Positions 47,702-56,263 of a DNA stretch of 64,000 bases are shown here, piece after piece. Source of the stretch: Brevibacillus brevis (lineage in GTDB: Bacteria; Bacillota; Bacilli; Brevibacillales; Brevibacillaceae); assembly GCF_022026395.1 (NCBI RefSeq), contig NZ_CP041767.1, positions 4,980,501-5,044,500 of the forward strand. Direction: 5' to 3'. A program made the translations under genes and the position numbers. Within the stretch, counting starts at the first letter, position 1, and the number at the start of each line of letters is the position of its first letter. Under the pieces are notes generated by a model. It had not been told where the DNA came from, made no database searches, and worked only from the letters and a program-made list of their open reading frames with translations.

Positions 47702-48277
47702 CTAAGATTTTTTATCGGCTTTCCAGTCAAGCCATTCCTCTTTTAGCAAGCTGTAAGTAGCATGATCCACGTAATGATCGTACAGGAATTCATTCCGGCG
47801 CAGTATCCCTTCCAGTTGAAAGCCTAATCGCTCCGGGATCGATCTGCTCTTATAGTTTTCTGTAGCAGCCTGAATCGTTACTTTTTCCAAATCCCATGAC
47901 CCGAAGATTAATACGTCCAAGTAGGTCGCCACTGCTTCTGTCATCAGACCCTTGCCCTGAAATTGCGCACCCAGCCAATAGCCAATGGACGTCTTTTTGT
48001 TGATCCAATCTATCGTATGTACGCCGACTGTGCCAGCCAGACGTCCTTGGTACCAAATGCCATAGTTGATGCCGCGATTATCGTTGTACTGATGGATCGT
48101 CGCTTGGATGAATTGACGAGAATCCTCTACCTTCTTCGTATAATTCAGCCACGGCAGCCATTCCATAAGACTTTCCCGGTTCGAATCCGTAAGCAAAAAT
48201 AACTCCTCAGCATCAGCTAATTCTAATTGTTTCAAGTACGTATCTTCATTGATGGCTATCCGTTGAATCGTTTGCAT
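47702..48277 (-). CDS. GNAT family N-acetyltransferase (RimJ/RimL type)
   Basis: A 191-residue acetyltransferase. Motif A for acetyl-CoA, YWLGAQFQGKGLMTEAVATYL, and the C-terminal KSRSIPERLGFQLEGILRRNE are typical of ribosomal-protein serine/alanine N-acetyltransferases (YdaF/RimL-like). Target unknown. Start set at the ATG after GGGGAGATTCGT; the longest frame adds 24 unsupported residues. Confidence 0.88.
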   Translation of the reverse strand: MQTIQRIAINEDTYLKQLELADAEELFLLTDSNRESLMEWLPWLNYTKKVEDSRQFIQATIHQYNDNRGINYGIWYQGRLAGTVGVHTIDWINKKTSIGYWLGAQFQGKGLMTEAVATYLDVLIFGSWDLEKVTIQAATENYKSRSIPERLGFQLEGILRRNEFLYDHYVDHATYSLLKEEWLDWKADKKS

Positions 48278-48330
48278 ACGAATCTCCCCTTTTCTTGGAT
48301 ATTTTACTGGAAAACACCAAAATGAGCAAA

Positions 48331-48362
48331 AAGCGCCCGCCAGCAACAAAAGGCGAACGCTT
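48331..48362 (-). terminator. Terminator of mtnK-mtnA
   Basis: AAGCG and CGCC blocks pair with GGCG and CGCTT, with A-rich sequence on the left (T-run on the minus strand), 13 bp after mtnA. Confidence 0.65.
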
Positions 48363-48375
48363 ATAAAAAGTTCTT

Positions 48376-49416
48376 TTATTTTTTGCTATTGCCGATCTCT
48401 TCCGGCTTGAAAATGCCTGTCTCCGTGACGATCGCTGTAATGTACTTCGCAGGCGTTACATCGAACGCAGGATTGTACACTTTGATATCGTCTGGAGCTA
48501 CCTGTTTGCCCAAGCCATGGGTAATTTCCTCGGCTGGACGTTCTTCAATCGGAATATCTGCGCCTGTCGGTGTCTCCAGATCGACGGAGGACAAGGGAGC
48601 TGCCACGTAAAAAGGAATGCCGTGAGCTTTTGCCAATACCGCAACCCCATACGTACCGATTTTATTGGCGACATCTCCGTTCGCTGCTACGCGGTCTGTA
48701 CCCACGATGACAGCCTCTACTTTCCCTTGGGACATCACCATCGCCGCCATGTTGTCGCAGATCAGCGTCACATCAATCCCTGCTTGCTGCAATTCGAATG
48801 CAGTAAGACGAGCGCCTTGCAGGACAGGACGAGTTTCGTCCGCGTACACCTTTAAGTTCCAGCCGCGTTCCTTTGCCAAATAAAAGGGAGCGGTAGCCGT
48901 ACCGTACGCTGCCGTAGCCAATGCTCCTGGATTACAGTGCGTGAGAATTCCCATACCGTCATGCAACAGAGTCAGCAAATGCTCTCCGATGGTCCGGCAT
49001 ACTTCAGCGTCTTCCTTTTGAATCGCCAGTGCTTCATCGAGCACGGACGCCTTCAACTCGGCAATCGACGCACCGCTTTCTTTTTCAACACGAGCCTTGA
49101 TGCGATCCAACGCCCAGAACAGATTCACGGCTGTCGGACGGGAAGAGCCCAAGTAGTCTGCCTGCTGGTTCAGTTCCTGCCAAAACTCGTCGTAGTTACT
49201 CGCTTCACTGCCACGAATGCCCAGGTAGAGCCCGTAAGCCGCCGCCATGCCAATCGCTGGTGCGCCACGGACTTCCAAGCGTCGGATGGAACCCCATACT
49301 TGCTCGGAGGTGGTCAAGTTCAAATAGATCGTTTCTACTGGCAGACGCGTCTGGTCAAGCAAGACCAATGCGTCATTCTCCCACTTAACAGGTGCCAATT
49401 GGGTGCTGGTTGTCAT
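48376..49416 (-). CDS. mtnA: Methylthioribose-1-phosphate isomerase MtnA
   Basis: Converts 5-methylthioribose-1-phosphate to methylthioribulose-1-phosphate in methionine salvage. The 346-residue protein shows the eIF2B-related fold with [17 protein letters not shown], the catalytic-Cys region [20 protein letters not shown], and the Asp motif [20 protein letters not shown]. It overlaps mtnK by 4 bp (ATGA). Controlled by the SAM-I riboswitch upstream of mtnK. Confidence 0.96.
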   Translation of the reverse strand: MTTSTQLAPVKWENDALVLLDQTRLPVETIYLNLTTSEQVWGSIRRLEVRGAPAIGMAAAYGLYLGIRGSEASNYDEFWQELNQQADYLGSSRPTAVNLFWALDRIKARVEKESGASIAELKASVLDEALAIQKEDAEVCRTIGEHLLTLLHDGMGILTHCNPGALATAAYGTATAPFYLAKERGWNLKVYADETRPVLQGARLTAFELQQAGIDVTLICDNMAAMVMSQGKVEAVIVGTDRVAANGDVANKIGTYGVAVLAKAHGIPFYVAAPLSSVDLETPTGADIPIEERPAEEITHGLGKQVAPDDIKVYNPAFDVTPAKYITAIVTETGIFKPEEIGNSKK

Positions 49417-50642
49417 ACTGTTGTAGCCTCCTGATAGTAACGTTCGGTCACAGTGCGTACGATGTCCGTGATATCTGTCGATTCGTCGATGCCGCCGCGA
49501 CCGAGAATCAACGCTTCTCCTATCGAGAGCGCCAGACGTTCTGCTTCTGCGCGAGTCTGGTCGTCTTCAATGGCATTCAGGTCTGCTACGCCTGCCAAAC
49601 CGATGACACGGCGCAAGATTTTGCAGCCGGCATAGCCTGCTGTATCCTGAATCAAGCGCTTCACGTAGCTTTGCCACAGCCCTTCGACATGGGCGCTGCG
49701 CTCTTTGGCGTGCTTGTGCCAGAGTTGAACGAATTGCGAAACGAATTCATTCCAGACATCCTCGACCGTTTCCAGTAAGTATTCGCGGTACGCTTCCCGT
49801 TCTCCTTGATCTTTTTGCAAACCGTGCTGGCCTGCGTAGTTGAGCAGCAGATTGGCAATGACCGCCCCGATGTCAAAACCGATTGGGCCGTAGTAAGCAA
49901 ACTCTGGATCGATTGCTTTCAAGCTGTTTTCCGTGATGAAAATACTTCCGGTATGCAAGTCGCCATGCAGCAGCGCTTCCGAGCGCGTAAGGAAATCGTA
50001 TTTCAGCTTGGCGATTTCCAGCTTCAGCGGCCGGTTGTTCCAGATCGCCTCGACTTCTCGGCGAATCAACGGATTGAAATCGTTGGTAGGCGCATTTTCA
50101 TATGGATCGGTAAAGACGAGATCTTCTGTGATTTTGCATAATTCTGGATTTATGAATGTTCCGACTAGCGCTTTTTTATCGTACGGATGCGCGCCCAGAT
50201 CGGATGTGAAGAACAAGGTTTGCGCGAGAAAACGGCCAATTTGCTTCGCGAATAGCGGGTACCGCTTTCCTTCGATCAAACCTTTGCGCATGATGATGTG
50301 GTCCCCGACGTTTTCCATGACAGTCAACGCAAGCTCCCCGTCGAAATGATACACCTGCGGCACCAGGTCTGGAACGTATTTGTGCTGAATGCGGAGTGCC
50401 TCGCTCTCGATGCGAGCCCGATCAATCGTAAGCGGCCAAGATTCTCCCACGACGCGGGCAAAAGGCAGTGCTTGCTTGACAATGACGCTCTTACCGGTTG
50501 CCGGCTCCAGAATGTCAAAAACCAGATTGAGGTTACCATCCCCGATTTCACGGCTGGTCAGCTCTGCTCCTTCGCTAAAAAGATCCGGTATTCCTTTTAC
50601 GTACTCCACTGCTTCCTGTTCAGTCAATGCGCGATATGCCAT
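49413..50642 (-). CDS. mtnK: 5-methylthioribose kinase MtnK
   Basis: A 409-residue APH-fold kinase that phosphorylates methylthioribose, the product of MTA nucleosidase. Motifs: [11 protein letters not shown] near the N-terminus, [11 protein letters not shown] (catalytic Lys strand), [13 protein letters not shown] with the catalytic Asp, and [16 protein letters not shown] with the metal Asp. Start placed at the ATG after GAGGGGAGTTTTGGAATC; the longest frame extends 67 codons into the riboswitch. First gene of the operon with mtnA. Confidence 0.95.
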   Translation of the reverse strand: MAYRALTEQEAVEYVKGIPDLFSEGAELTSREIGDGNLNLVFDILEPATGKSVIVKQALPFARVVGESWPLTIDRARIESEALRIQHKYVPDLVPQVYHFDGELALTVMENVGDHIIMRKGLIEGKRYPLFAKQIGRFLAQTLFFTSDLGAHPYDKKALVGTFINPELCKITEDLVFTDPYENAPTNDFNPLIRREVEAIWNNRPLKLEIAKLKYDFLTRSEALLHGDLHTGSIFITENSLKAIDPEFAYYGPIGFDIGAVIANLLLNYAGQHGLQKDQGEREAYREYLLETVEDVWNEFVSQFVQLWHKHAKERSAHVEGLWQSYVKRLIQDTAGYAGCKILRRVIGLAGVADLNAIEDDQTRAEAERLALSIGEALILGRGGIDESTDITDIVRTVTERYYQEATTV

Positions 50643-50737
50643 GATTCCAAAACTCCCCTCTACGTATTTTTCCTCTATCTCTACTTGTTTTGTTTGTGTC
50701 CCGAGAGTATTAATTTTAAAATTCTTATCGACGAAAA

Positions 50738-50944
50738 AAGACCTCTTTTCCCGAAGAAAAGAGGTCGCCGTCGTCACGTGTAAGAACCGTGTTGATGTCC
50801 CCCTTATCTTCCAGACCACTTTTGTTTCTGCAGGAATTAGCACCGTGCATGTCGCCTGTCAATCAGTCGCTTCCTCGCGTCTGAATGGCGTCATGTCGGT
50901 TGCCGGGTATCATCGGGCCAGTCCCTCCACCTTCTCTGGATAAG
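50738..50944 (-). promoter_or_regulatory. SAM-I (S-box) riboswitch of mtnK-mtnA
   Basis: Reading the minus strand, CTTATCCAGAG pairs with the closing GATAAG (50803-50944). Inside lie GGTGGAGGGACTGGCCCGAT, GATACCCGGCAACC and GGTGCTAATTCC, the invariant S-box blocks. A GACCTCTTTTC/GAAAAGAGGTC terminator with a T-run (50740-50766) follows: high SAM stops transcription. A promoter TTGACA (51005-51010) and TATGAT (50981-50986) precede it. Confidence 0.95.
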
Positions 50945-51042
50945 GTATCCAAAACGTATTCGGTTTTTGATTTAGTTTGAATCATACAACCAACGCTTCC
51001 ACGATGTCAACACCCTTTTGTGCAAAAATTCGCACCTTGCTA

Positions 51043-52230
51043 TCAATAGCTGGATTGTGTTCCCGATGCCGCAGGGTGATCCCAATTCCACCAGTCTACT
51101 TTGCCTAAAAACGCTGCTGTTATCGACTTTTCGGCCTTGAGCTTCAACAGTTCTTTCGTCGGTCCAGTGAGGACGGCGCCGTAGATTCGCACTCCGTTTT
51201 GCTGCATGTAGTTGTATCGTTCGGCTATCTGAAGGTCGCTACGAAATAGCAAAGATCTGCCGACATCGCGAGCCAGATCTTCTTGCTCAGATAAGTACTT
51301 CATCTCTTCTAAGTAGGCGGCCATTCTTCTGTTCCCTTCCCCGTTTACCCGAATGGGCGCATCTCCGTAATCCAGTTCATGCTGCGCAAATCCCCACACG
51401 TACCCGGGACCGAGAAATCGATTTGCCCCATCGTCTTCTGCTTGCTTTCGCTCCACCCCTGTGTCTACCGCAAACCAAACCGTATCTTGTCCCGAAGAGG
51501 TGACATGGCGGGAAACCAATTCATAGTACTCCTCGTATGTTAGGAAGTGATCGAAGGAAATCGCGAGCTGAGAAACGGTCCCCTCAGGTAGCTTCTCCAT
51601 CGTTGTCCAGGCAGGTGCAGTGCGAGATTCCGTATCCCCCATTTCCCCGTCTGTCGGATAACGGAAATACAGCTTCTGTTCCCTAACCCCGTTCGTCCAT
51701 TGCGGCTTCGTATTTACGTTCCATAGCACATTCGTACTCTCAAAACGACCAGCGACCTTTTCTTCCCCCCCAACCCGCTCACGTAGTTCCATGCTGATGT
51801 TTCCGTACAGCAATCCGACCTGCGAGCCACTACTACCCACTCTCACACCTGGCTGAGTAAAATTGACTATCGACTTCGCAACGCGGAACAGATCTTCATG
51901 CATCAGCGACCCGACCCAGCCATTCAAAATCAGCAACACAACTCCGGCCAAAAAGGGAAGCCCTATGGTGAACCCAGCGTTGGACAACCGATTTTTCCAT
52001 TTCCCCCGGCGCACAATGGCACGCTGTTTTTCAGCCGACAGTGCTTCAGGCTGGTTTATTTTCACCTTGTCCTCCCCCGTTTCTTCCCCCAACAAAAGCC
52101 TTTCCAACCGCTGTGCGTACTCCACGTCAGCCGCTATTTCTTCCTCGAATAGTTTTGAATCTTCTTCCGCCATTTCCCCACGCAAATAAGCAAGCAGCCT
52201 TTGCTCGCGATGATTCTCATCCTTGTTCAT
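51043..52230 (-). CDS. Anti-sigma factor (sigma factor regulator N/C-terminal domains)
   Basis: A 395-residue membrane protein. The cytoplasmic N-terminus (about 1-80) contains HREQRLLAYLRGEMAEED and EIAADVEYAQRLERLL. One membrane helix follows near 85-108, then a long extracytoplasmic part ending in NYMQQNGVRIYGAVLTGPTKEL, which resembles the YhdL-type Sigma_reg N and C domains. It would hold the ECF sigma factor encoded just upstream. The ATG overlaps the sigma stop by one base (TGATG). The gene is intact although the sigma frame is not. Confidence 0.82.
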   Translation of the reverse strand: MNKDENHREQRLLAYLRGEMAEEDSKLFEEEIAADVEYAQRLERLLLGEETGEDKVKINQPEALSAEKQRAIVRRGKWKNRLSNAGFTIGLPFLAGVVLLILNGWVGSLMHEDLFRVAKSIVNFTQPGVRVGSSGSQVGLLYGNISMELRERVGGEEKVAGRFESTNVLWNVNTKPQWTNGVREQKLYFRYPTDGEMGDTESRTAPAWTTMEKLPEGTVSQLAISFDHFLTYEEYYELVSRHVTSSGQDTVWFAVDTGVERKQAEDDGANRFLGPGYVWGFAQHELDYGDAPIRVNGEGNRRMAAYLEEMKYLSEQEDLARDVGRSLLFRSDLQIAERYNYMQQNGVRIYGAVLTGPTKELLKLKAEKSITAAFLGKVDWWNWDHPAASGTQSSY

Positions 52231-52753
52231 CACTGGCTTTCCTCCCTCCACAACTGCCGCATCTTTTGTCGTCCCCGAAACAAGGAACGCTTGACGTCTG
52301 CCAGCTCAATCCCGAGTACCTCTGCCATCTCCGCATAGGAAAACTGCAATGCAGACAACAAAATGACCTGTCTCTGCTTTTCCGGAAGCTTCTCCAAATA
52401 GTCGTGGGCCACTTCCCACAGCTCCTGATTCACGACATGCTCAGCCGGATCAACAGCCGAATGATCAGGTCTTTCTGGCAGGGCTTCTACAAACGCAAAT
52501 CGTTGTTTCGTCCTCTCCTCTTACGATAACCATCCACGAAAGCGTGATAGGCCACCTTGAACAGCCAGGGCCGTACTTTTTCCCCACGGTAGTCGTCCAA
52601 GGAAGAGAAGGCGCGACAAAAGGTTTCCTGTGTCAAATCCTCTGCCAGCTTCTCATCTCGTGTCAGCCGGAAAAGATAGCGGTAAATATCGTTTACATGC
52701 AGCTGGTACACATCCTCCAGACCTACTTTCCCAAACCGTTCACACCCCTTCAT
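52230..52753 (-). pseudogene. ECF sigma factor with a frameshift between region 2 and region 4
   Basis: Two frames make one sigma-70 family protein. The first (52753 to 52487) holds region 2: VNDIYRYLFRLTRDEKLAED, LTQETFCRAFSSLDDYRG and RPWLFKVAYHAFVDGYRKRR. A minus-one shift near 52500-52520 would join it to RFAFVEALPERPDHSAVDPA and region 4: LPEKQRQVILLSALQFSYAE, MAEVLGIELADVKRSLFRGR. As sequenced, region 2 ends 13 residues after the junction and region 4 lacks its own start, unless the ATG at 52433 is used. It may be inactivated, a sequencing error in a purine-rich stretch, or recoded. An ECF-type promoter lies just before the first ATG. Confidence 0.75.
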
Positions 52754-52760
52754 CCCTTAC

Positions 52761-52786
52761 CACGAAGGAATTGCCAAAAAGTTTCA
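52761..52786 (-). promoter_or_regulatory. ECF-type promoter of the sigma/anti-sigma pair
   Basis: TGAAAC, then 16 bases, then CGTG on the minus strand, matching SigM/SigW-class promoters and suggesting autoregulation. It is so close to the ATG at 52753 that the transcript would be almost leaderless or translation starts further in. Confidence 0.6.
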
Positions 52787-52839
52787 CCTTAGTCTCATTT
52801 TTCTCATAACTTGCTGCACATTCTCTGCAAAAACAAAGA

Positions 52840-52868
52840 TTGACTCCTGACAATGAACGTCATATCAT
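52840..52868 (+). promoter_or_regulatory. SigA-type promoter of mtnWXBD
   Basis: TTGACT and TATCAT with a 17-bp spacer, ending 15 bp before the first paired base of the riboswitch. Confidence 0.75.
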
Positions 52869-52883
52869 GGGGGAAACGAATAA

Positions 52884-53119
52884 CTCTTATCGCGAGCTGG
52901 CTGAGGGACTGGCCCTATGATGCCCGGCAACCGGCGCTATACCATGATTCGTACGCTCATAATTGCGTACCTTGGATAGCGAAACGGTGCTAATTCCAAC
53001 GGATAAGAGTCGAGATCGAGCACTTTGGGCTCGTTTCGGCTACTGACCCGAGAGATGAGAGGAGACGAGACGCTTTCATAGTCGACAACCGCCTCCCCGC
53101 TCAATGGGGAGGCTTTTTT
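52884..53119 (+). promoter_or_regulatory. SAM-I (S-box) riboswitch of mtnWXBD
   Basis: CTCTTATC pairs with GGATAAGAG (aptamer 52884-53009). Inside are GCTGGCTGAGGGACTGGCCC, GATGCCCGGCAACC and GGTGCTAATTCC, the S-box core. The terminator GCCTCCCC/GGGGAGGC (53091-53113) with T6 follows, 27 bp before the mtnW start. Confidence 0.95.
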
Positions 53120-53146
53120 AATAATTCAAGGAGGATTAGGCGTACC

Positions 53147-54361
53147 ATGAGTGAACAACGTATCCTCGTCACCTATCTCACACAAGCAAAAGACTTGAAC
53201 AAGAAAGCGCAAGCCATTGCTGTCGGCATGACAGTCGGTTCCTGGACGGACCTGCCGCTTGCCAAGCAAGCTGAGCTAGCGCCTTATCTCGGTGAAGCCG
53301 TGAGCGCGACACCGATTGCGACACTGGAAAACGGAGAAACACGCGGTCTGATTACCGTTAGCTATCCGACTCGCAATTTTACAGCAGACATTCCATCCTT
53401 GTTGACCGGAATATTCGGTAAACTGTCGATGGATGGCAAAATCAAGCTCGTTGACGTTGTTTTCCCTGACTCATTCCTTCAGGCCTTTCCTGGACCGAAG
53501 TTCGGCATTGATGGTCTGCGCGAACGTTTAGGGGCACATGACCGTCCACTCTTGATGAGCATTTTCAAATCGTGCCTGGGTCTTCCTTTCGACGATTTGA
53601 AGACACAATTCCGAGCACAAGCCTTGGGCGGAGTTGATCTCGTGAAAGATGACGAAATCTTCTTTGCAGACGACCGCGCTCCTTTTATCGAACGGATCAA
53701 AGCGTTTAAGCAGATCTCCCAGGAGACCGAAGCCGAAACAGGCAAGCCCGTCCTCTATGCAGCCAACCTGACTGGACCTGTGCATGAGCTGAACGAAAAA
53801 GCGAAGCGTGCGGTAGAGGCGGGTGCTGACTGCCTTTTGTTCAACGTGCTGGCGTTTGGCTTCGATGCTCTGCACCGTTTGGCAGCCGATCCTGATGTAC
53901 ACGTACCGATCATGGCACATCCGGCTTTGGCAGGGGCTTACTATCCTTCACCTGACTACGGTATCGCCACCCCGCTTCTACTCGGCACGTTGATGCGTGT
54001 AGCTGGGGCAGATTTGGTACTCTTCCCGTCTCCGTACGGCAATGTCGCCCTGGACAAAACAGAAGCGTTGCAGCTCACCAAGCATTTGACTGACCCACTG
54101 AATGGTGTACGACGTTCCTTCCCGGTTCCATCTGCCGGCATTCATCCGGGGCTGGTTCCACAGCTGTATCAAGACTTCGGTATCGATCAAATCGTCAATG
54201 CAGGGGGCGGAATCCACGGTCATCCTGGTGGAGCAACCGCAGGAGCAAAAGCTTTCGTTGCCGCGATTGAGGCAGTCACCGCAGGTCGAACATTGGAAGA
54301 GGCTGCTGCTGAATCACAAGAGCTGGCGATCGCTCTGGAAAAGTGGGGTGGCGCACGATGA
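53147..54361 (+). CDS. mtnW: 2,3-diketo-5-methylthiopentyl-1-phosphate enolase (RuBisCO-like) MtnW
   Basis: A 404-residue form IV RuBisCO-like protein that enolises 2,3-diketo-5-methylthiopentyl-1-phosphate; it does not fix CO2. The TIM-barrel text FPGPKFGIDGLRERLGAHDR, GGVDLVKDDEIFFADDRAPF and the final NAGGGIHGHPGGATAGAKAF correspond to the RuBisCO active-site loops (KDDE metal site, GGGIHGHP phosphate site). The RBS is AAGGAGG. Its stop overlaps the mtnX ATG by 4 bp. Confidence 0.95.
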   Translation: MSEQRILVTYLTQAKDLNKKAQAIAVGMTVGSWTDLPLAKQAELAPYLGEAVSATPIATLENGETRGLITVSYPTRNFTADIPSLLTGIFGKLSMDGKIKLVDVVFPDSFLQAFPGPKFGIDGLRERLGAHDRPLLMSIFKSCLGLPFDDLKTQFRAQALGGVDLVKDDEIFFADDRAPFIERIKAFKQISQETEAETGKPVLYAANLTGPVHELNEKAKRAVEAGADCLLFNVLAFGFDALHRLAADPDVHVPIMAHPALAGAYYPSPDYGIATPLLLGTLMRVAGADLVLFPSPYGNVALDKTEALQLTKHLTDPLNGVRRSFPVPSAGIHPGLVPQLYQDFGIDQIVNAGGGIHGHPGGATAGAKAFVAAIEAVTAGRTLEEAAAESQELAIALEKWGGAR

Positions 54362-55026
54362 GCAAGAAGCTCGTCCTGTTCTGCGATTTCGACGGAACGA
54401 TTACCGAAAAAGACAACATTGTAGCGATTGTCCGCAAGTTTGCTCCCCCTGAGTGGGAAGGCTTGACGGAGCAAATCCTTTCGCAAAAAATAAGCGTTCA
54501 GGAAGGGGTTGGCAAGCTGTTTCAACTCTTGCCCTCCTCCTTGCGCCAGGACATTATCGATTTTATTGTCCATGAAGCGACCATTCGCCCGGGATTTGCT
54601 GAATTTGTGAGCTATTGCCGCGCAGAAGGCATCGAGCTGTTGATCACGAGTGGCGGCATCGACTTTTTTCTGGAGCCTATCCTGGCACCCTTCGATCTTA
54701 CCGATGTGCCGATCTACTGTAATGGCAGTGATTTCAGCGGCGAGCGTATCACCATTACGTGGCCCAACGCTTGCGATGAACATTGCACGAACGGCTGCGG
54801 CATGTGCAAGACGACCATCATCCGTCGTTACGATCCAACAACTCATTTCCGCATCGTCATCGGCGACTCCATCACTGATTTGGCTGGAGCCAAAATCGCT
54901 GACTATGTGATTGCCCGTTCCTTCCTCGCTGACAAGGCGGAAGAGCTGCAATTGCCGCATAGCAAGTTTGCCACGTTCCACGATGTGATTCGCATTTTAC
55001 AGCAAGTCCAACAGGAGGTCGTCTAA
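54358..55026 (+). CDS. mtnX: 2-hydroxy-3-keto-5-methylthiopentenyl-1-phosphate phosphatase MtnX
   Basis: A 222-residue HAD-superfamily phosphatase acting after MtnW. The HAD motifs are CDFDGTITEKD (nucleophile Asp), LLITSGG (Ser/Thr), and IVIGDSITDLAGAK (acidic pair). A Cys-rich CDEHCTNGCGMCK stretch is probably a metal or structural site. Start taken at the ATG overlapping mtnW (ATGA), not 5 codons upstream. Confidence 0.95.
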   Translation: MSKKLVLFCDFDGTITEKDNIVAIVRKFAPPEWEGLTEQILSQKISVQEGVGKLFQLLPSSLRQDIIDFIVHEATIRPGFAEFVSYCRAEGIELLITSGGIDFFLEPILAPFDLTDVPIYCNGSDFSGERITITWPNACDEHCTNGCGMCKTTIIRRYDPTTHFRIVIGDSITDLAGAKIADYVIARSFLADKAEELQLPHSKFATFHDVIRILQQVQQEVV

Positions 55027-55029
55027 TTC

Positions 55030-55686
55030 ATGACTGCAACACTCGAACAACGTCTGGATGCCTTTCGCCGTCTGGATGACGCCAAGCTGACATTTGCCCG
55101 CCGGGACTGGTTTCCCGGCACCAGTGGCAATCTCTCTATTAAAATACAAAACGATCCCTTGCAATTTGCTGTAACGGCAAGCGGCAAAGACAAAACCAAG
55201 CTGTCCCCCGAAGATTACCTGGTTGTGGATCAAGACTCTCGTCCAGTGGATGAAACTGCTCTCAAGCCGTCCGCAGAAACACTCATCCACGCCGTCGTAT
55301 ACAAAACGTTCCCGAAGGCAGGGGCTTGCTTCCACGTCCATACCGTATGGAACAACCTCATTTCCGAGCTGTACTTTGGACAACGGGCTTTCTCCATACA
55401 AGGACAAGAGCTGATCAAGGGACTCGGAATCTGGGAAGAAAACGCACGCATTACTGTTCCGATTGTTGAGAACTTTGCTGATATTCCGACCTTGGCTACC
55501 GAAATTGAAAAAGTGATTACACCAGAAGTTCCCGGCGTACTCATCCGTAACCACGGTATCTACACGTGGGGCGGCAATGACTTCGAGGCTAAGCGCCACC
55601 TGGAAGCCTTTGAGTTCCTATTCGAGTATCACGCCCGCTGGCTGCAATTGCGCCAAGCAGTCGTGTCCACTACAACCACCAATTAA
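55030..55686 (+). CDS. mtnB: Methylthioribulose-1-phosphate dehydratase MtnB
   Basis: A 218-residue class II aldolase-fold zinc enzyme that dehydrates methylthioribulose-1-phosphate to the diketo compound used by MtnW. Visible: RDWFPGTSGNLSIK at the N-terminus, the metal His pair in CFHVHTVWNN, and the third His in LIRNHGIYTWG. RBS AGGAGGTCG lies 11 bases before the ATG and inside the end of mtnX. Same operon as mtnW and mtnX. Confidence 0.95.
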   Translation: MTATLEQRLDAFRRLDDAKLTFARRDWFPGTSGNLSIKIQNDPLQFAVTASGKDKTKLSPEDYLVVDQDSRPVDETALKPSAETLIHAVVYKTFPKAGACFHVHTVWNNLISELYFGQRAFSIQGQELIKGLGIWEENARITVPIVENFADIPTLATEIEKVITPEVPGVLIRNHGIYTWGGNDFEAKRHLEAFEFLFEYHARWLQLRQAVVSTTTTN

Positions 55687-55699
55687 GGAGGAATAAACG

Positions 55700-56212
55700 A
55701 TGGCACAAATTCGTTTTCACGACAACAATGAGTACATTTCCGCACCCGAGGAAGTTGTCTCCTTCCTGGATACCCAAGAGATCATTTATGAAAAATGGGG
55801 CGTGGATCGCCTTGATCCAAAGCACCGTGATAACTACAGCCCGACAGACGAGGAGAAACAAGAGATTCTCGACACCTTTAAACCGGAAATCGATGCAATC
55901 AGCCAACGTCGCGGTTACTTGACAGCGGACATTATCGTCCTCTCTGACAAAACACCTAATCTCGACGAGCTGTTGGTGAAATTCAAGGGCGAGCATCACC
56001 ACACCGACGATGAGTGCCGCTTCTGCGTCGATGGTCACGGTATTTTCGCTATCAAGGGCAAAGACGGTCGCTACTTCGACGTCGAGCTGGAGCCGGGCGA
56101 TCTGATCTCCGTACCACCGAACTACCGCCACTACTTCACCCTGATGGACGACCGCAAAATCAAGGCGATTCGCCTATTCGTCACTCCAGCAGGCTGGGAA
56201 GCGATCTATTAA
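55700..56212 (+). CDS. mtnD: Acireductone dioxygenase MtnD
   Basis: A 170-residue cupin dioxygenase converting acireductone to the methionine keto-acid precursor and formate. The metal site is in GEHHHTDDECRFCVDGHG (His, His, Glu), with the fourth ligand in PNYRHYFTL. Last gene of the mtnWXBD operon. The final transaminase (mtnE) is not encoded here. Confidence 0.95.
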   Translation: MAQIRFHDNNEYISAPEEVVSFLDTQEIIYEKWGVDRLDPKHRDNYSPTDEEKQEILDTFKPEIDAISQRRGYLTADIIVLSDKTPNLDELLVKFKGEHHHTDDECRFCVDGHGIFAIKGKDGRYFDVELEPGDLISVPPNYRHYFTLMDDRKIKAIRLFVTPAGWEAIY

Positions 56213-56218
56213 TAACGA

Positions 56219-56250
56219 CCCCCTGGCATTTACTGATTGCCAGGGGGTTT
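56219..56250 (+). terminator. Terminator of mtnWXBD
   Basis: CCCCCTGGCA pairs with TGCCAGGGGG and is followed by T4. It sits between mtnD and the convergent germination operon. Confidence 0.88.
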
Positions 56251-56263
56251 TGTCTTTCACCCT

